Of a stretch of 64,000 bases of DNA, positions 16,808 through 25,433 are shown piece after piece. Origin of the DNA: an uncultured Clostridia bacterium. GTDB taxonomy: Bacteria > Bacillota > Limnochordia > Darwinibacteriales > DTU012. The stretch spans positions 209,752 through 273,751 of the forward strand of contig FIZJ01000006.1 of NCBI GenBank assembly GCA_900019385.1. Direction: 5' to 3'. The notes under the pieces are model-generated. The model saw only the letters and a program-made list of their open reading frames with translations. It did no database searches and had not been told where the DNA came from. Numbering within the stretch: position 1 is the stretch's first letter; each line of letters opens with the position of its first letter. Both the position numbers and the translations under genes were made by a program.

Positions 16808-17326
16808 TTAGACGTTTTCCAAATCAGTGTCAAGTGAAGAGTCAAACAAGGCCTCCAGTACCTTAAGAGTGATATCCCAGCCGAATCCCCGCCGCTGCAG
16901 CAGGCTGCCGATGCGCTGGTACTGGCGCGCTTTTGTCAAATGCTGCATCTTCTCCAAACGCCCTTTGGCCAACTGGTAGGCCAGCTCATAGTCTTTTTCT
17001 GGAGAATTGATCACACAATCGATCGTTTCCTCGTCCACACCTTTTTGTTCCAGTTCGAACCGGAGCCCCTCGGCACCGGTCGGGCGGAACCTATTGCGGT
17101 AGTCCACAAACAACTCAGCCGTGAGCCGATCGTTGAGATAGCCGATTTCTGAAAGCCAATTGATGGCCTCTTCCACCTCTTGAGCCGGGTAGCCCAAGCT
17201 GGCAAGGCGTTCGGAAAGCTCTTTCGCGGTGTGGTTTCGCGCAGCCAACAGCCTCAGCGCCCTATCCCGGCAGCTTATTTTCTTGTCACTCTTGGGCTTT
17301 GTTCGCTTTGGCGGCTTTTTGCTCAT
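16808..17326 (-). CDS. recX: RecA regulatory protein RecX
   Basis: A 172-residue helical-repeat protein that modulates RecA filaments. Visible hallmarks are [47 protein letters not shown] and the [11 protein letters not shown] repeat. The N-terminus is very basic ([15 protein letters not shown]). The ATG lies 41 bases inside the 3' end of recA, so recX is probably translated by coupling from recA. No better downstream start is present. The arrangement recA-recX is widespread. Confidence 0.92.
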   Translation of the reverse strand: MSKKPPKRTKPKSDKKISCRDRALRLLAARNHTAKELSERLASLGYPAQEVEEAINWLSEIGYLNDRLTAELFVDYRNRFRPTGAEGLRFELEQKGVDEETIDCVINSPEKDYELAYQLAKGRLEKMQHLTKARQYQRIGSLLQRRGFGWDITLKVLEALFDSSLDTDLENV

Positions 17327-18338
17327 CTGCCTGCTTCCCTACTGGGGGCAGCCCGAAATGTGCCCGTACTTTGTTTTCAATTTCCCAGCACAATTCCGGA
17401 TTCTGCTTTAGGAACTCTTTGGCGCTCTCCCGCCCTTGGCCGATCCGCATCTCACCGTAGGAATACCAGGCACCGCTTTTGTTGATCACGTCAATACCGG
17501 CGGCCAGATCCAAGACATCGCCGACATGAGATATGCCTTCGCCGTACATGATGTCGAATTCGGCCTCTTTGAACGGAGGAGCCACCTTGTTTTTCAAAAC
17601 CCTGACTTTAGTGCGGTTCCCCACAAGTTCATTGCTCTGTTTAATCATCTCTACCCGGCGGATGTCAAGCCTGATTGAAGCGTAGAATTTCAGCGCTCTG
17701 CCGCCTGGGGTCGTTTCAGGATTGCCGAACATCACACCGACTTTTTCCCGCAGTTGGTTGGTGAAGATAACGGTGGAGTTGGACTTGCTGATTGCTCCCG
17801 TCAGTTTCCGCAGCGCTTGGGACATCAGGCGGGCCTGCAGGCCAACATGCGCGTCGCCCATCTCGCCCTCGATTTCCGCCCGGGGCACTAAAGCGGCAAC
17901 TGAATCGATGACAATCACGTCAACTGCGCCGCTTCGCACCAGGTGCTCGGCTATCTCAAGCGCTTGTTCGGCGTGGTCAGGTTGGGAAATAAGGAGATTG
18001 TCAATGTCCACACCCAGTTTTCTGGCGTATACCGGGTCCAAGGCGTGCTCCGCGTCGATCATGGCCGCCACTCCGCCCATTCTTTGGGCTTCTGCCATGA
18101 TATGCAGGGCCAAGGTCGTTTTTCCCGAACTTTCAGGGCCATAGATCTCTATCACTCTGCCGCGGGGGATGCCCCCGATGCCAAGTGCGATATCCAGGCT
18201 GAGAGAACCCGTGGGAATCACTTCGATATTCGTTTTTGAAGCAGCTTCGCCCAATTTCATGATTGAACCTTTGCCAAACTGCTTTTCAATTTGGTTGATC
18301 GCTGTATCTAAAGCTCTTTTCCGATCATCACTGACCAT
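17286..18338 (-). CDS. recA: Recombinase RecA
   Basis: DNA strand-exchange and SOS coprotease ATPase. The 350-residue product has the P-loop GPESSGKT, the Walker B region [24 protein letters not shown], the loop L2 region [27 protein letters not shown] (read in parts) and a C-terminal domain ending in a lysine and alanine rich tail. The ATG at 18338 has ACGGGAG eight bases upstream; a GTG three codons earlier is less well placed. A LexA-type box lies about 40 bases before the gene. Confidence 0.98.
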   Translation of the reverse strand: MVSDDRKRALDTAINQIEKQFGKGSIMKLGEAASKTNIEVIPTGSLSLDIALGIGGIPRGRVIEIYGPESSGKTTLALHIMAEAQRMGGVAAMIDAEHALDPVYARKLGVDIDNLLISQPDHAEQALEIAEHLVRSGAVDVIVIDSVAALVPRAEIEGEMGDAHVGLQARLMSQALRKLTGAISKSNSTVIFTNQLREKVGVMFGNPETTPGGRALKFYASIRLDIRRVEMIKQSNELVGNRTKVRVLKNKVAPPFKEAEFDIMYGEGISHVGDVLDLAAGIDVINKSGAWYSYGEMRIGQGRESAKEFLKQNPELCWEIENKVRAHFGLPPVGKQADEQKAAKANKAQE

Positions 18339-18377
18339 GGCATCCACTCCCGTCGCATAATTGCCGTTGTAAAATTG

Positions 18378-18391
18378 GAAACCTGTGTTCG
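18378..18391 (-). promoter_or_regulatory. LexA (SOS) box upstream of recA
   Basis: The minus strand reads CGAACACAGGTTTC, matching 13 of 14 positions of the Firmicute LexA consensus CGAACRNRYGTTYC. It lies 40 bases upstream of the recA ATG, where a repressor would block transcription. Confidence 0.8.
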
Positions 18392-18446
18392 CCCCTCATA
18401 CGCATAAAAAAAAGCAAAGCGGCTGGCAAATTCTGGGATTGCTACC

Positions 18447-19922
18447 TCACTCCATACTAGCCTGATTCTTCGTACTTTCTTCGACGTTTTCCTCTTGATT
18501 CCTTCTCTCCGAGGTGACGAATGTCCGCTGCAAGGTGAAGCTCTGCTTGAGACTTTGGACTTGGATGCTGTCCACTGCTGCCAAGACATAGCGGTTTGTC
18601 TCCGGTTCGCGGACAAAATACAGCACAGACAGACTGAAGGGGATCACCTGCCCTGCCTGGATGCCTCTGATCCCGGCGGCACCTGTGGTTCCGGCGTTGA
18701 CATAGACTGTGGCGTCTATCTGACTTATGGACGGGACGTGATTGTGCCCGCACACGATCACCGGAAAAATCCCAGGTTCGATCTGGGCTGCAATCCGATA
18801 GTTGTGGACAGCAAAGATATCGATACCATGCGGCCTGCCGCGGTACATCCCGTTGATCTCTGAAGCAAGTCGGCTGATTTCGGCAACGGACACACTTTCC
18901 GGCGAAAAGCTTCCCGCGGAAGGGTCAAGCATCCCTGCGACCGTGATCCCTGACACAGTCACCGGCTCACTGCCGAGAAGGGTCACATTGCTGGTTTGGC
19001 CAAGCCGCGCCAGAACATCGGGAGCCTCATGGTTGCCCGCTGCGAACAGGTAAGGTATCGCCAGTTCCTCAATCCTGGTGATGATTTCAGCCTCAAGCGG
19101 CGTACCCCAGTCGGTAAGGTCTCCCGTGTCGATGATCAGATCAATTGGAAAGGCACCCACCACCTGGCTGATGAAATCAAAGGCGGCCGGATGGTTGTGA
19201 ATGTCCGACACATGCAGGACCAAAAGGTCCGCTGCCAACACTCCTACATTCTTTAGGTTCTCGATTTGATTGAACACTGTGTATAGATTTGCGGCCAAGC
19301 TTTGGACCTGCTCTCCAAGCTGATCAACCTTGACCAAGCCTTCCTGAATCAAACTCAGCATCCACGGGGCGGCTTCGAGGATGCCCTGATACTGAGGCTG
19401 GGCAAACGCTTGGATGTCGTAGGCAACATAGACGGAAGCGGCGCAGATCAAGACGATCAGGCTTCCGGTCAAACAGCAGGCAAGGAGGATCCGCCAGTGC
19501 CGCGCTCCACTTAAAAGCCCCCCCAACAGCCCTCCCCCGGCAGCGATCAGCGCCAGCTTGAAGATGACATTGCCGATTATCCGGTTGATCTTGCTGTGGA
19601 AATAACTCACTAAAGCCTGCTGCGACTTGAGATCAGTTGTGGCGGCTATTCGACGCAGTTGGTCCAGGTCAATGTTTTCCAGGGAGAGAGTCAGCTGCAG
19701 CGGCTGCCGGCTGTGGGTCTTGGCCGTTATACTACCTATAGGGGGTACTTTGAGTGTTGTGTATCCGGGAAAGCCGATGTTAACATCGAGCACAAACTGT
19801 ACCGGCTCAAGTTCGACACGCAATACCCCTACTAGGTTTAGTGCCAGAATCGCTCCGGCGGCAGCGAACAGGTAGGGCAAATAGCGCTGTCTGGCTTGAT
19901 AAATCCGCCTTCGGGACAGCAT
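18447..19922 (-). CDS. Membrane-anchored calcineurin-like metallophosphoesterase
   Basis: A 491-residue protein with three membrane helices in the first third (about residues 15-33, 117-138 and 144-167) and a C-terminal phosphoesterase domain carrying SDIHNH (239-244), DTGDLTD (265-271), AGNHEAPD (295-302) and CGHNH (about 390). All five calcineurin-family metal-site blocks are present, so it should be active. With three helices the catalytic domain probably faces outward; that is a topology inference. The segment between helices 1 and 2 (about 34-115) is a further extracytoplasmic domain unlike common homologues. It starts 22 bases after cinA and is probably cotranscribed. Substrate unknown. 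Confidence 0.85.
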   Translation of the reverse strand: MLSRRRIYQARQRYLPYLFAAAGAILALNLVGVLRVELEPVQFVLDVNIGFPGYTTLKVPPIGSITAKTHSRQPLQLTLSLENIDLDQLRRIAATTDLKSQQALVSYFHSKINRIIGNVIFKLALIAAGGGLLGGLLSGARHWRILLACCLTGSLIVLICAASVYVAYDIQAFAQPQYQGILEAAPWMLSLIQEGLVKVDQLGEQVQSLAANLYTVFNQIENLKNVGVLAADLLVLHVSDIHNHPAAFDFISQVVGAFPIDLIIDTGDLTDWGTPLEAEIITRIEELAIPYLFAAGNHEAPDVLARLGQTSNVTLLGSEPVTVSGITVAGMLDPSAGSFSPESVSVAEISRLASEINGMYRGRPHGIDIFAVHNYRIAAQIEPGIFPVIVCGHNHVPSISQIDATVYVNAGTTGAAGIRGIQAGQVIPFSLSVLYFVREPETNRYVLAAVDSIQVQSLKQSFTLQRTFVTSERRNQEENVEESTKNQASME

Positions 19923-19944
19923 GGACTAACCTCCTGAAAGCTGC

Positions 19945-21192
19945 CTATCGAACTCCTTGAATCTCTAGGCGCAAGAAGTTCAGGGCAGCTTGTGAAACCA
20001 AGAACTTGATCTCGGTGCGTGTACCGTTGAAACGGAACTGCTTGGTTTTAGTATTGCCTTTACCTGAAACGGCAATATACACCAAGCCCACTGGTTTTTC
20101 CGAAGTCCCTCCGCTTGGGCCGGCAATCCCCGTCACCGCAAGGCTCCAATCAGTTTTCGCTCCAGCCTGCGCCCCTTCAGCCATAGCTGCGGCCACATCT
20201 CGGCTCACAGCCCCGTATTTGTCGATCAGTTCAGGATTCACGTTCAAGAGTTCTACTTTGGCCTGATTGCTGTAAGTAATGTATCCCCGTTCGAAATAGT
20301 CTGAGCTTCCTGGAACGTCAGTAATTCGGTTGGCGATCAAGCCCCCGGTACACGACTCGGCCACCGCCAGTGTCTCGTTCCGCTCCCTAAGCAGTGTCCC
20401 AACCACCGACTCCAGTGTCTCCTGATCAGCTCCGAAATAATACGGGTTTAGCTTCTGAATCAAACGCCTTTCCACAGGATGGATCATTTCGAGGGCTCGC
20501 TCTCTGGAGCCGGCTTTGGCTGTGATTCTCAACTTCACTTCCCCGAGGGACGCGTAAGGTGCCACGGTCGGATTGGATTGACAGTTCAGTTCATCTTCGA
20601 CCATTTCGGCGAGCTTCGATTCGCCGATTCCGGCAAACTTGAGCGTCCGCGATATCAGCGTCTGTTTGACCTCGATCCTGCTTTCCAAATAAGGCGATAC
20701 GTAAGCGGCGAACATGCCCTTTAACTCCCGGGGCACGCCTGGCAGCGCAATGATGGCCTTGTCCCGAATATGGACAATCAGTCCCGGAGCGGTGCCCCAG
20801 TGGTTGGGAATGATGCGGGCACCCCGGGGCAGAAAGGCCTGCTTGCGGTTGTTTTCGCTCATAGTTCGGTTCGACTGCCGGAAATAGGCTTCGATCATCT
20901 CCATAGCCTCTGTATTGAGTTCCAGGGGAAGGTTGGCCACGGCCGCCACTGCTTCTCTGGTCAGATCATCAATTGTTGGGCCCAGGCCACCAGAGACAAT
21001 AACAAGGTCAGATCTGGCCAGAGCCTGCGTTATCACCTCGATCATCCGGATCCAGTTGTCGCCGACCGTCGATTTGTAATAAAGGTCGATGCCCAACGCG
21101 GCCAATTCCTGTGCCAAGTAGGCAGCATTGGTATCGACAGTTTCCCCCAACAACAACTCTGTGCCAATCATCACCAACTCAGCCTTCATCAT
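19945..21192 (-). CDS. cinA: CinA-family competence/damage-inducible protein (NMN deamidase family)
   Basis: A 415-residue two-domain protein: an N-terminal MoeA/MogA-like domain (VMIGTELLLGETVDTNAAYLA, VSGGLGPTIDD) and a C-terminal CinA/PncC domain with LAVAESCTGGLIANRITDVPGSS and VTGIAGPSGGT. The C-terminal domain hydrolyses nicotinamide mononucleotide in characterised members and the N-terminal one resembles ADP-ribose pyrophosphatase. The ATG at 21192 is preferred, since the open frame upstream begins at a TTG that itself overlaps GAGGG. The cinA-(phosphoesterase)-recA order is close to the common cinA-recA operon. Confidence 0.95.
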   Translation of the reverse strand: MMKAELVMIGTELLLGETVDTNAAYLAQELAALGIDLYYKSTVGDNWIRMIEVITQALARSDLVIVSGGLGPTIDDLTREAVAAVANLPLELNTEAMEMIEAYFRQSNRTMSENNRKQAFLPRGARIIPNHWGTAPGLIVHIRDKAIIALPGVPRELKGMFAAYVSPYLESRIEVKQTLISRTLKFAGIGESKLAEMVEDELNCQSNPTVAPYASLGEVKLRITAKAGSRERALEMIHPVERRLIQKLNPYYFGADQETLESVVGTLLRERNETLAVAESCTGGLIANRITDVPGSSDYFERGYITYSNQAKVELLNVNPELIDKYGAVSRDVAAAMAEGAQAGAKTDWSLAVTGIAGPSGGTSEKPVGLVYIAVSGKGNTKTKQFRFNGTRTEIKFLVSQAALNFLRLEIQGVR

Positions 21193-21207
21193 TCCACCTT
21201 GCCCTCT

Positions 21208-21235
21208 TTGCAAATTTTCTGATTTGTGTTATAAT
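21208..21235 (+). promoter_or_regulatory. Sigma-A promoter for the FN3 lipoprotein gene
   Basis: TTGCAA and a perfect TATAAT are spaced by 16 bases. Transcription would begin near 21242, giving a leader of about 29 bases before the GTG. Confidence 0.7.
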
Positions 21236-21270
21236 TGTCTTGCCCAAGGAGACGGCTGGGAGGGATAACA

Positions 21271-22239
21271 GTGAAAAAACAAAGTACTGCTGTGTTTCGC
21301 CTGCTGGCAGCCTCTATAGGGATCGCACTGATCATGAGCGGCTGCGGCCTCCAAACTCAGAACAGCGGCACAGTAAGCGTCACCGCCATGAATCTCCCGG
21401 AAGCGGCTGCTTGGAGCGCACGGATCGTATGTACCCGAGGCAAACATGAAATCACCCAATGTTTTACCGTATACGATACAAACCTGGCTGTCGAGTTCAC
21501 TATCCCCGCCGGCCCCTGGGACATAACCCTGCAACTGGCAGATTCCGATGGCAATGTGCTTTACCAAGATACAGCAGTCAATGTGGTGATATACCCTGAC
21601 CGCCCCGTGTTAGTCGATTTTCAGCTGAAACCAGCCCCCGGCACCGTCAAAGTGATCGTCGACCTTTCCGGGCATCCAAACGCTGAAGCGATCATGCGCG
21701 CCCGGGTTTACTTCAACGATCAGGTCAAAGAGCTCATCCGCAGCTCAGTCCAGGAAGCCTTGGAAGGTGAATACCGGCTGGAGCCGGGCAGCTATGACTT
21801 CACCGTCGATCTTTACACAACTTCATTCCACGCCCACAACAGAATCGATTCGGGTGTTTGGTCCACCATTGATGTAGAGCCCCTGAGCGAGCAGACGGTC
21901 ATTTGGCGGCCTCAGCTGGAAAAGATGACTGTAACCGCCAGTATTTGCGTGCTTCCCGATGCGCCGCAGGGCCTCGCTTTTCAGTACGGAAGCGGTCGGA
22001 CAGTGCTTTCATGGGAGCCAAGCCTCGCCGCGGATCTGGCAGGATACCACATCTACTGGCAGCCCTCGCCATTTCAACGGTTCAGCCTGATCGCCACGGT
22101 CGACCGGGATGCCACCAGTTACACACACGATTTGAGCGAACTGGACGAGCTGCCGCTTCAGGCGTACTATACAGTGGCGCCTTTCTCCACTGTCCTGGAG
22201 GGATACCGAAGCTCGCCAGTCCTGGTGCCTTTTTTGTAA
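21271..22239 (+). CDS. Lipoprotein with a C-terminal fibronectin type III-like domain
   Basis: A 322-residue predicted lipoprotein. The signal peptide (KKQSTAVFRLLAASIGIALIMSGC, read in two parts) ends in a lipobox MSGC at about residues 21-24; methionine at -3 is less usual but acceptable. The middle holds beta-rich repeats (VSVTAMNLPEAAAWSARI, WDITLQLADSDGNVLYQD, EGEYRLEPGSYDFTVDLYT), and the last 90 residues look like FN3 (LSWEPSLAADLAGYHIYW ... YYTVAPFS). GTG start with GGGAGGGAT upstream. It is divergent from cinA and has its own promoter and a downstream hairpin. Probably a cell-surface binding protein; the ligand cannot be read. Confidence 0.72.
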   Translation: MKKQSTAVFRLLAASIGIALIMSGCGLQTQNSGTVSVTAMNLPEAAAWSARIVCTRGKHEITQCFTVYDTNLAVEFTIPAGPWDITLQLADSDGNVLYQDTAVNVVIYPDRPVLVDFQLKPAPGTVKVIVDLSGHPNAEAIMRARVYFNDQVKELIRSSVQEALEGEYRLEPGSYDFTVDLYTTSFHAHNRIDSGVWSTIDVEPLSEQTVIWRPQLEKMTVTASICVLPDAPQGLAFQYGSGRTVLSWEPSLAADLAGYHIYWQPSPFQRFSLIATVDRDATSYTHDLSELDELPLQAYYTVAPFSTVLEGYRSSPVLVPFL

Positions 22240-22268
22240 GGAATCGGAAGCTCACGCTTCCGATTCCT
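22239..22268. terminator. Hairpin between two convergent genes
   Basis: A perfect 13-bp stem (AGGAATCGGAAGC and its complement) with a TCAC loop. It sits between the convergent lipoprotein and PAP2-related genes. The U tracts on either side are poor, so termination is likely but not certain. Confidence 0.6.
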
Positions 22269-22270
22269 CT

Positions 22271-22678
22271 TCACCCAAGGCACAAATAAGTATAGGTAAT
22301 GCCGAACACAGCCCCCGCCAATACTTCGATGGGAGTGTGCCCCAAAAGCTCACGCAGTCGTTCAGGATGAAAGTCTTTTTTGTAGATGTCGTCAATGATG
22401 CGGTTCAGAACCTTTGCCTGCTTGCCTGCGGCCCTGCGCACTCCGGCTGCGTCATACATCACTACCAATGCAAAAGCGGCAGCCAGTGCGAAGATTGGTG
22501 TGTCAAACCCCTCAACCAGGCCTACTCCTGTTGCCAAGGCGGTGACAAATGTGGTATGAGAACTCGGCATGCCCCCCGTGCCCACCAACCGGCGGAAATC
22601 CAGCCGTCTTTCTTTTATGGCGAAGATGATTGTCTTGGTAAGTTGGGCGATGGCCCAGGCAACCACCGCAGTGAACAA
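22271..22678 (-). CDS. Divergent PAP2 family membrane protein (YuiD-like)
   Basis: The coding region from the first canonical start (TTG 22678) gives 135 residues with the family signature TGGMPSSHTTFVTALATGVGL (read across residues 33-53), VVMYDAAGVRRAAGKQA and LGHTPIEVLAGAVFGI. These belong to the DUF212 acid phosphatase/vanadium haloperoxidase related group. Homologues start about 13 residues earlier; here that would place the start at ATC 22717, nine bases after GAGGAGG (see findings). Several membrane helices are evident. The substrate is probably a lipid phosphate; inference from family. Confidence 0.88.
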   Translation of the reverse strand: MFTAVVAWAIAQLTKTIIFAIKERRLDFRRLVGTGGMPSSHTTFVTALATGVGLVEGFDTPIFALAAAFALVVMYDAAGVRRAAGKQAKVLNRIIDDIYKKDFHPERLRELLGHTPIEVLAGAVFGITYTYLCLG

Positions 22679-22787
22679 GACAGAATTTGTTCCAAACTGC
22701 TTTAGAAAACCGTTGATGGCTAATCGCCTCCTCTGTACGAATCAATTCTGATGCTTATGAATACGATTATAAAGCACAAAAGGGGGG

Positions 22788-23240
22788 ATTGCACTGAACT
22801 CCGCCTGGGTCTTACTGGTGATACTCATAATCGGTATCGCAAGCAAAAACGGCATATTGGCGGCCGCAAGCGGTATTGTGCTGATTATTGGCCTTCTGGA
22901 CCTGGACCGCCTGTACCCCTTTCTGGAACGACGGGGGATTGAAGCCGGGCTTCTGCTCCTGACAACCGCCCTCCTCATTCCTTTCGCCACGGGCAGGATT
23001 CCTTTGGGCGCACTGTGGAACACGGTCACTTCCTATGTAGGACTGGCGGCCATCATCGGCGGCTTGGCGGGGGCCTACCTCAACGCCCAAGGAATTGATC
23101 TGATCCGCCACAAGCCCGAGATCCTCCCCGGGATCTTGATTGGGGTGATCATCTCTGTCGCTTTCCTGGGCGGGACTGCCGTGGGCCCGATAATGGCTGC
23201 CGGAATTGCGGCGGTGATCATTGCACTAATCGGAACATGA
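22788..23240 (+). CDS. DUF441 (UPF0756) membrane protein, YtwI-like
   Basis: A 150-residue very hydrophobic protein. IASKNG and LIPFATGRIPLG, then GVIISVAFLGGTAVGPIMAAGIA, fit the UPF0756/DUF441 family of about 150 residues and four to five helices. The TTG at 22788 preceded by AAAGGGGGG gives a start (MALNSAWVLLVILIIGIASKN, 21 residues in) that matches homologues; a GTG at 22818 would cut the first helix. It is divergent from the PAP2-related gene. Function unknown. Confidence 0.85.
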   Translation: MALNSAWVLLVILIIGIASKNGILAAASGIVLIIGLLDLDRLYPFLERRGIEAGLLLLTTALLIPFATGRIPLGALWNTVTSYVGLAAIIGGLAGAYLNAQGIDLIRHKPEILPGILIGVIISVAFLGGTAVGPIMAAGIAAVIIALIGT

Positions 23241-23296
23241 TTCACTTTTTACTAGTCCATGATAACTCCTTGCACCAAAAACGTCAACCACTCCGG

Positions 23297-24787
23297 CTAG
23301 GCACACTGAGCCATGATCCGCCGGAACTGATCTCCTGACAAAGTCTCTTCTTCCAGCAGTTTTCGAGCGGCCAGATCCATCCGGGACTTGTTTTTAGCCA
23401 AGTAGTCGTACACCTGCCGTTCCTGTTCTTTGATGATCTGCGCGATAGTCCGGGCTAAAATGCCCCCCGGCAGATCCTGAGTGACCACGCCGAGATCAGA
23501 CAGCCCGGCAAACACGATCTGCTTTGCTATCTTCGCTGCCTGTTCCACATCACCCGCAGCCCCAGTCGAGCGCTCTCCAAATGCCAGTTCTTCGGCGACG
23601 GCACCGGCCATGCAAAGCTGAATCCTGTCCAAAAGTTCTGCCTTTGTGTATAGGTATTGGTCATCCCGGCCGTGCTGCCGCATATACCCGAGGGCGCCGC
23701 CCCGCGAAATAATCGATACAGAAGCCACCGAGCCCGCGCAGACTTTCTCACTGATCAGGGCGTGGCCTGTTTCGTGATAAGCGACACGCAGTCGTTCCTC
23801 ATCAGATGGACTGCGGTTGAGCTTCTCGCCTAGCATCACCTTCTCCAGCGCTTCTTTGAGGTCCTGGTTGGTGATCTCATGCCGTTTATGGCGCAGAGCA
23901 TAGATCGCCGCCTCATTCATCACACTTTCCAAATGCGCCCCGGAAAACCCAAAGGTCGCCTGAGCGATTTTGTCCAAGTCAACGTCGGCCGCAAGAGGTT
24001 TGTCTTTGGCATGGATTTTGAGGATCTGTAAACGCCCCTGCTTGTCAGGAAGGTCCACTCTCACAATCCGGTCGAATCTACCTGGCCGCAAAAGCGCTGG
24101 ATCAAGCAGATCGACCCTGTTGGTAGCCCCAACCACCAGCAGGCGTACTTGTTGGTTGACCGTGATCCCGTCGATCTGCGTCAGAAGTTCGTTCAATGTC
24201 TGATCATACTCCATGTGGCCGGAGTTTTTGCCGCGCTTGGCGCCGAGCACATCGATTTCGTCGATAAACACAATCGCTGTCTGCTTGTTGGCTTTCTCAG
24301 CCTCGGCGTAAGCTTGGCTGAAAAGCCGGCGCACTCGCTGTGCTCCCACACCGGCGTACATCTCTACAAATTGTGAACCGGCCGCGGCGATGAACACAGA
24401 ATTGGTATATCCAGCCGCAGCCTTGGCCATCAGTGTTTTTCCGGTTCCGGGCGGGCCTACCAACAGAATGCCTTTCAGGGGCCTTATCCCAAGACGCCGT
24501 ACATCTTGGTCTAGACGGATGAAATCCAAAGCCTCTTTAAACTCGCGCTTGGCCACTTCCTGACCGCCGATATCGCTGAAGTCAACATCGGGAATCACGC
24601 CTGCCCCTGCCCGCTTCTGTTCAACCAAGGTGAACCGGCTGTTGGTGCGGTTATCCATTGTAAACTTAAACAAAAGCACCAAACCGCCGATCAGGATTAC
24701 AGGAGTGATTTCGATCCCCAGCCAGGCGAGAAACACCACCAACGCTAAACCGACGCCTATTGCCAATTCTTTCAACGAACATCTCAT
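23297..24787 (-). CDS. FtsH-like AAA+ membrane metalloprotease lacking the extracytoplasmic domain
   Basis: A 496-residue protein with a full AAA+ module: Walker A GPPGTGKT (111-118), pore motif FVEMYAGVGA (140-149), Walker B IVFIDEID (172-179), second region of homology ending LLRPGRFDR (232-240). The protease part has HETGH (338-342) and a third ligand Asp413 in TGAAGDVEQA. All catalytic elements are intact. Unlike housekeeping FtsH (about 600 residues), the two N-terminal helices (about 8-25 and 27-43) are joined by almost nothing, so the usual 70-residue outer domain is missing. It shares an operon with a single-helix membrane protein that starts upstream. Targets unknown. Confidence 0.9.
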   Translation of the reverse strand: MRCSLKELAIGVGLALVVFLAWLGIEITPVILIGGLVLLFKFTMDNRTNSRFTLVEQKRAGAGVIPDVDFSDIGGQEVAKREFKEALDFIRLDQDVRRLGIRPLKGILLVGPPGTGKTLMAKAAAGYTNSVFIAAAGSQFVEMYAGVGAQRVRRLFSQAYAEAEKANKQTAIVFIDEIDVLGAKRGKNSGHMEYDQTLNELLTQIDGITVNQQVRLLVVGATNRVDLLDPALLRPGRFDRIVRVDLPDKQGRLQILKIHAKDKPLAADVDLDKIAQATFGFSGAHLESVMNEAAIYALRHKRHEITNQDLKEALEKVMLGEKLNRSPSDEERLRVAYHETGHALISEKVCAGSVASVSIISRGGALGYMRQHGRDDQYLYTKAELLDRIQLCMAGAVAEELAFGERSTGAAGDVEQAAKIAKQIVFAGLSDLGVVTQDLPGGILARTIAQIIKEQERQVYDYLAKNKSRMDLAARKLLEEETLSGDQFRRIMAQCA

Positions 24788-24803
24788 CCAAAACCCACCC
24801 CGT

Positions 24804-25337
24804 TTAGCTTTCCAGCCGCGCGATCAAAGGCTGGTCGCGCCGGCTGACAATCTGGTACAAATAGTGGCCTCCATCATGGAGCTGCAGATAGACATAACTT
24901 CCGTCAATCCTGAGGGCAAAATCAACCTTGTGCTTCAAAGCCAGTTCTTCAATCCGCTCCGCCATCTCTACAAAATACCCTGTGGCGATTCCTTGTTCCA
25001 GAGCAAAATGCATCTGTTCATAGGCAGCCTTGAGTGTCTCATTCGGCTGATCTTTGATCAGAATCTGAAACGGCTGCGAGAACCGGGCAGCCGCTGAACT
25101 AATCTTGGCCGCGACTGTGTGCAAATGCTCCACATCAGCCAAACTCAGTGTCAGCACTATCATACCGTCCCGTTCCTTAAGCTCGACGCCTTCGACCCCC
25201 TCAATACTCGCAAAGGCCTGGTAAACGGGCTCTATGACCATTTTCTTGTGAAAAAACTGCTGCAGGCCAACAGCAAAGCCCAAGACAACGATGAATATAA
25301 TGACCACTACATTAATGCGAATGTCGTCAAGGCGCAA
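24804..25337 (-). CDS. Uncharacterised single-helix membrane protein, probable partner of the FtsH-like protease
   Basis: I do not recognise the family. The 177-residue product has one N-terminal helix (INVVVIIFIVVLGFAVGLQQ, about residues 6-25) and a soluble domain of about 145 residues on the far side. That domain shows two beta-alpha-beta repeats: IEGVEGVELKERDGMIVLTLSL and KVDFALRIDGSYVYLQLHDGG, separated by a helix-rich middle. I chose TTG 25337, nine bases after GGGGGAGG; a GTG at 25346 abuts the ribosome site. The stop lies 16 bases before the FtsH-like gene, so the two are almost certainly cotranscribed. Confidence 0.75.
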   Translation of the reverse strand: MRLDDIRINVVVIIFIVVLGFAVGLQQFFHKKMVIEPVYQAFASIEGVEGVELKERDGMIVLTLSLADVEHLHTVAAKISSAAARFSQPFQILIKDQPNETLKAAYEQMHFALEQGIATGYFVEMAERIEELALKHKVDFALRIDGSYVYLQLHDGGHYLYQIVSRRDQPLIARLES

Positions 25338-25394
25338 TCCATTCACCCTCCCCCAAACAGTTACTTATGTTAGTCAGTTATATGACAAATGAGA

Positions 25395-25413
25395 AGTGCC
25401 TGTTTGAAGGCAC
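25395..25413 (-). terminator. Weak hairpin after pgsA
   Basis: GTGCC / GGCAC stem with an 8- to 9-base loop lies between pgsA and the next gene. There is no good U tract, so termination here is uncertain. Confidence 0.35.
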
Positions 25414-25433
25414 ATTCCAATTATAACACAGCT

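Noticed and set aside
18400..18447. Terminator after the membrane phosphoesterase
   Set aside because: A T8 run is present on the minus strand but the preceding stem is only about five pairs, so I could not support it.
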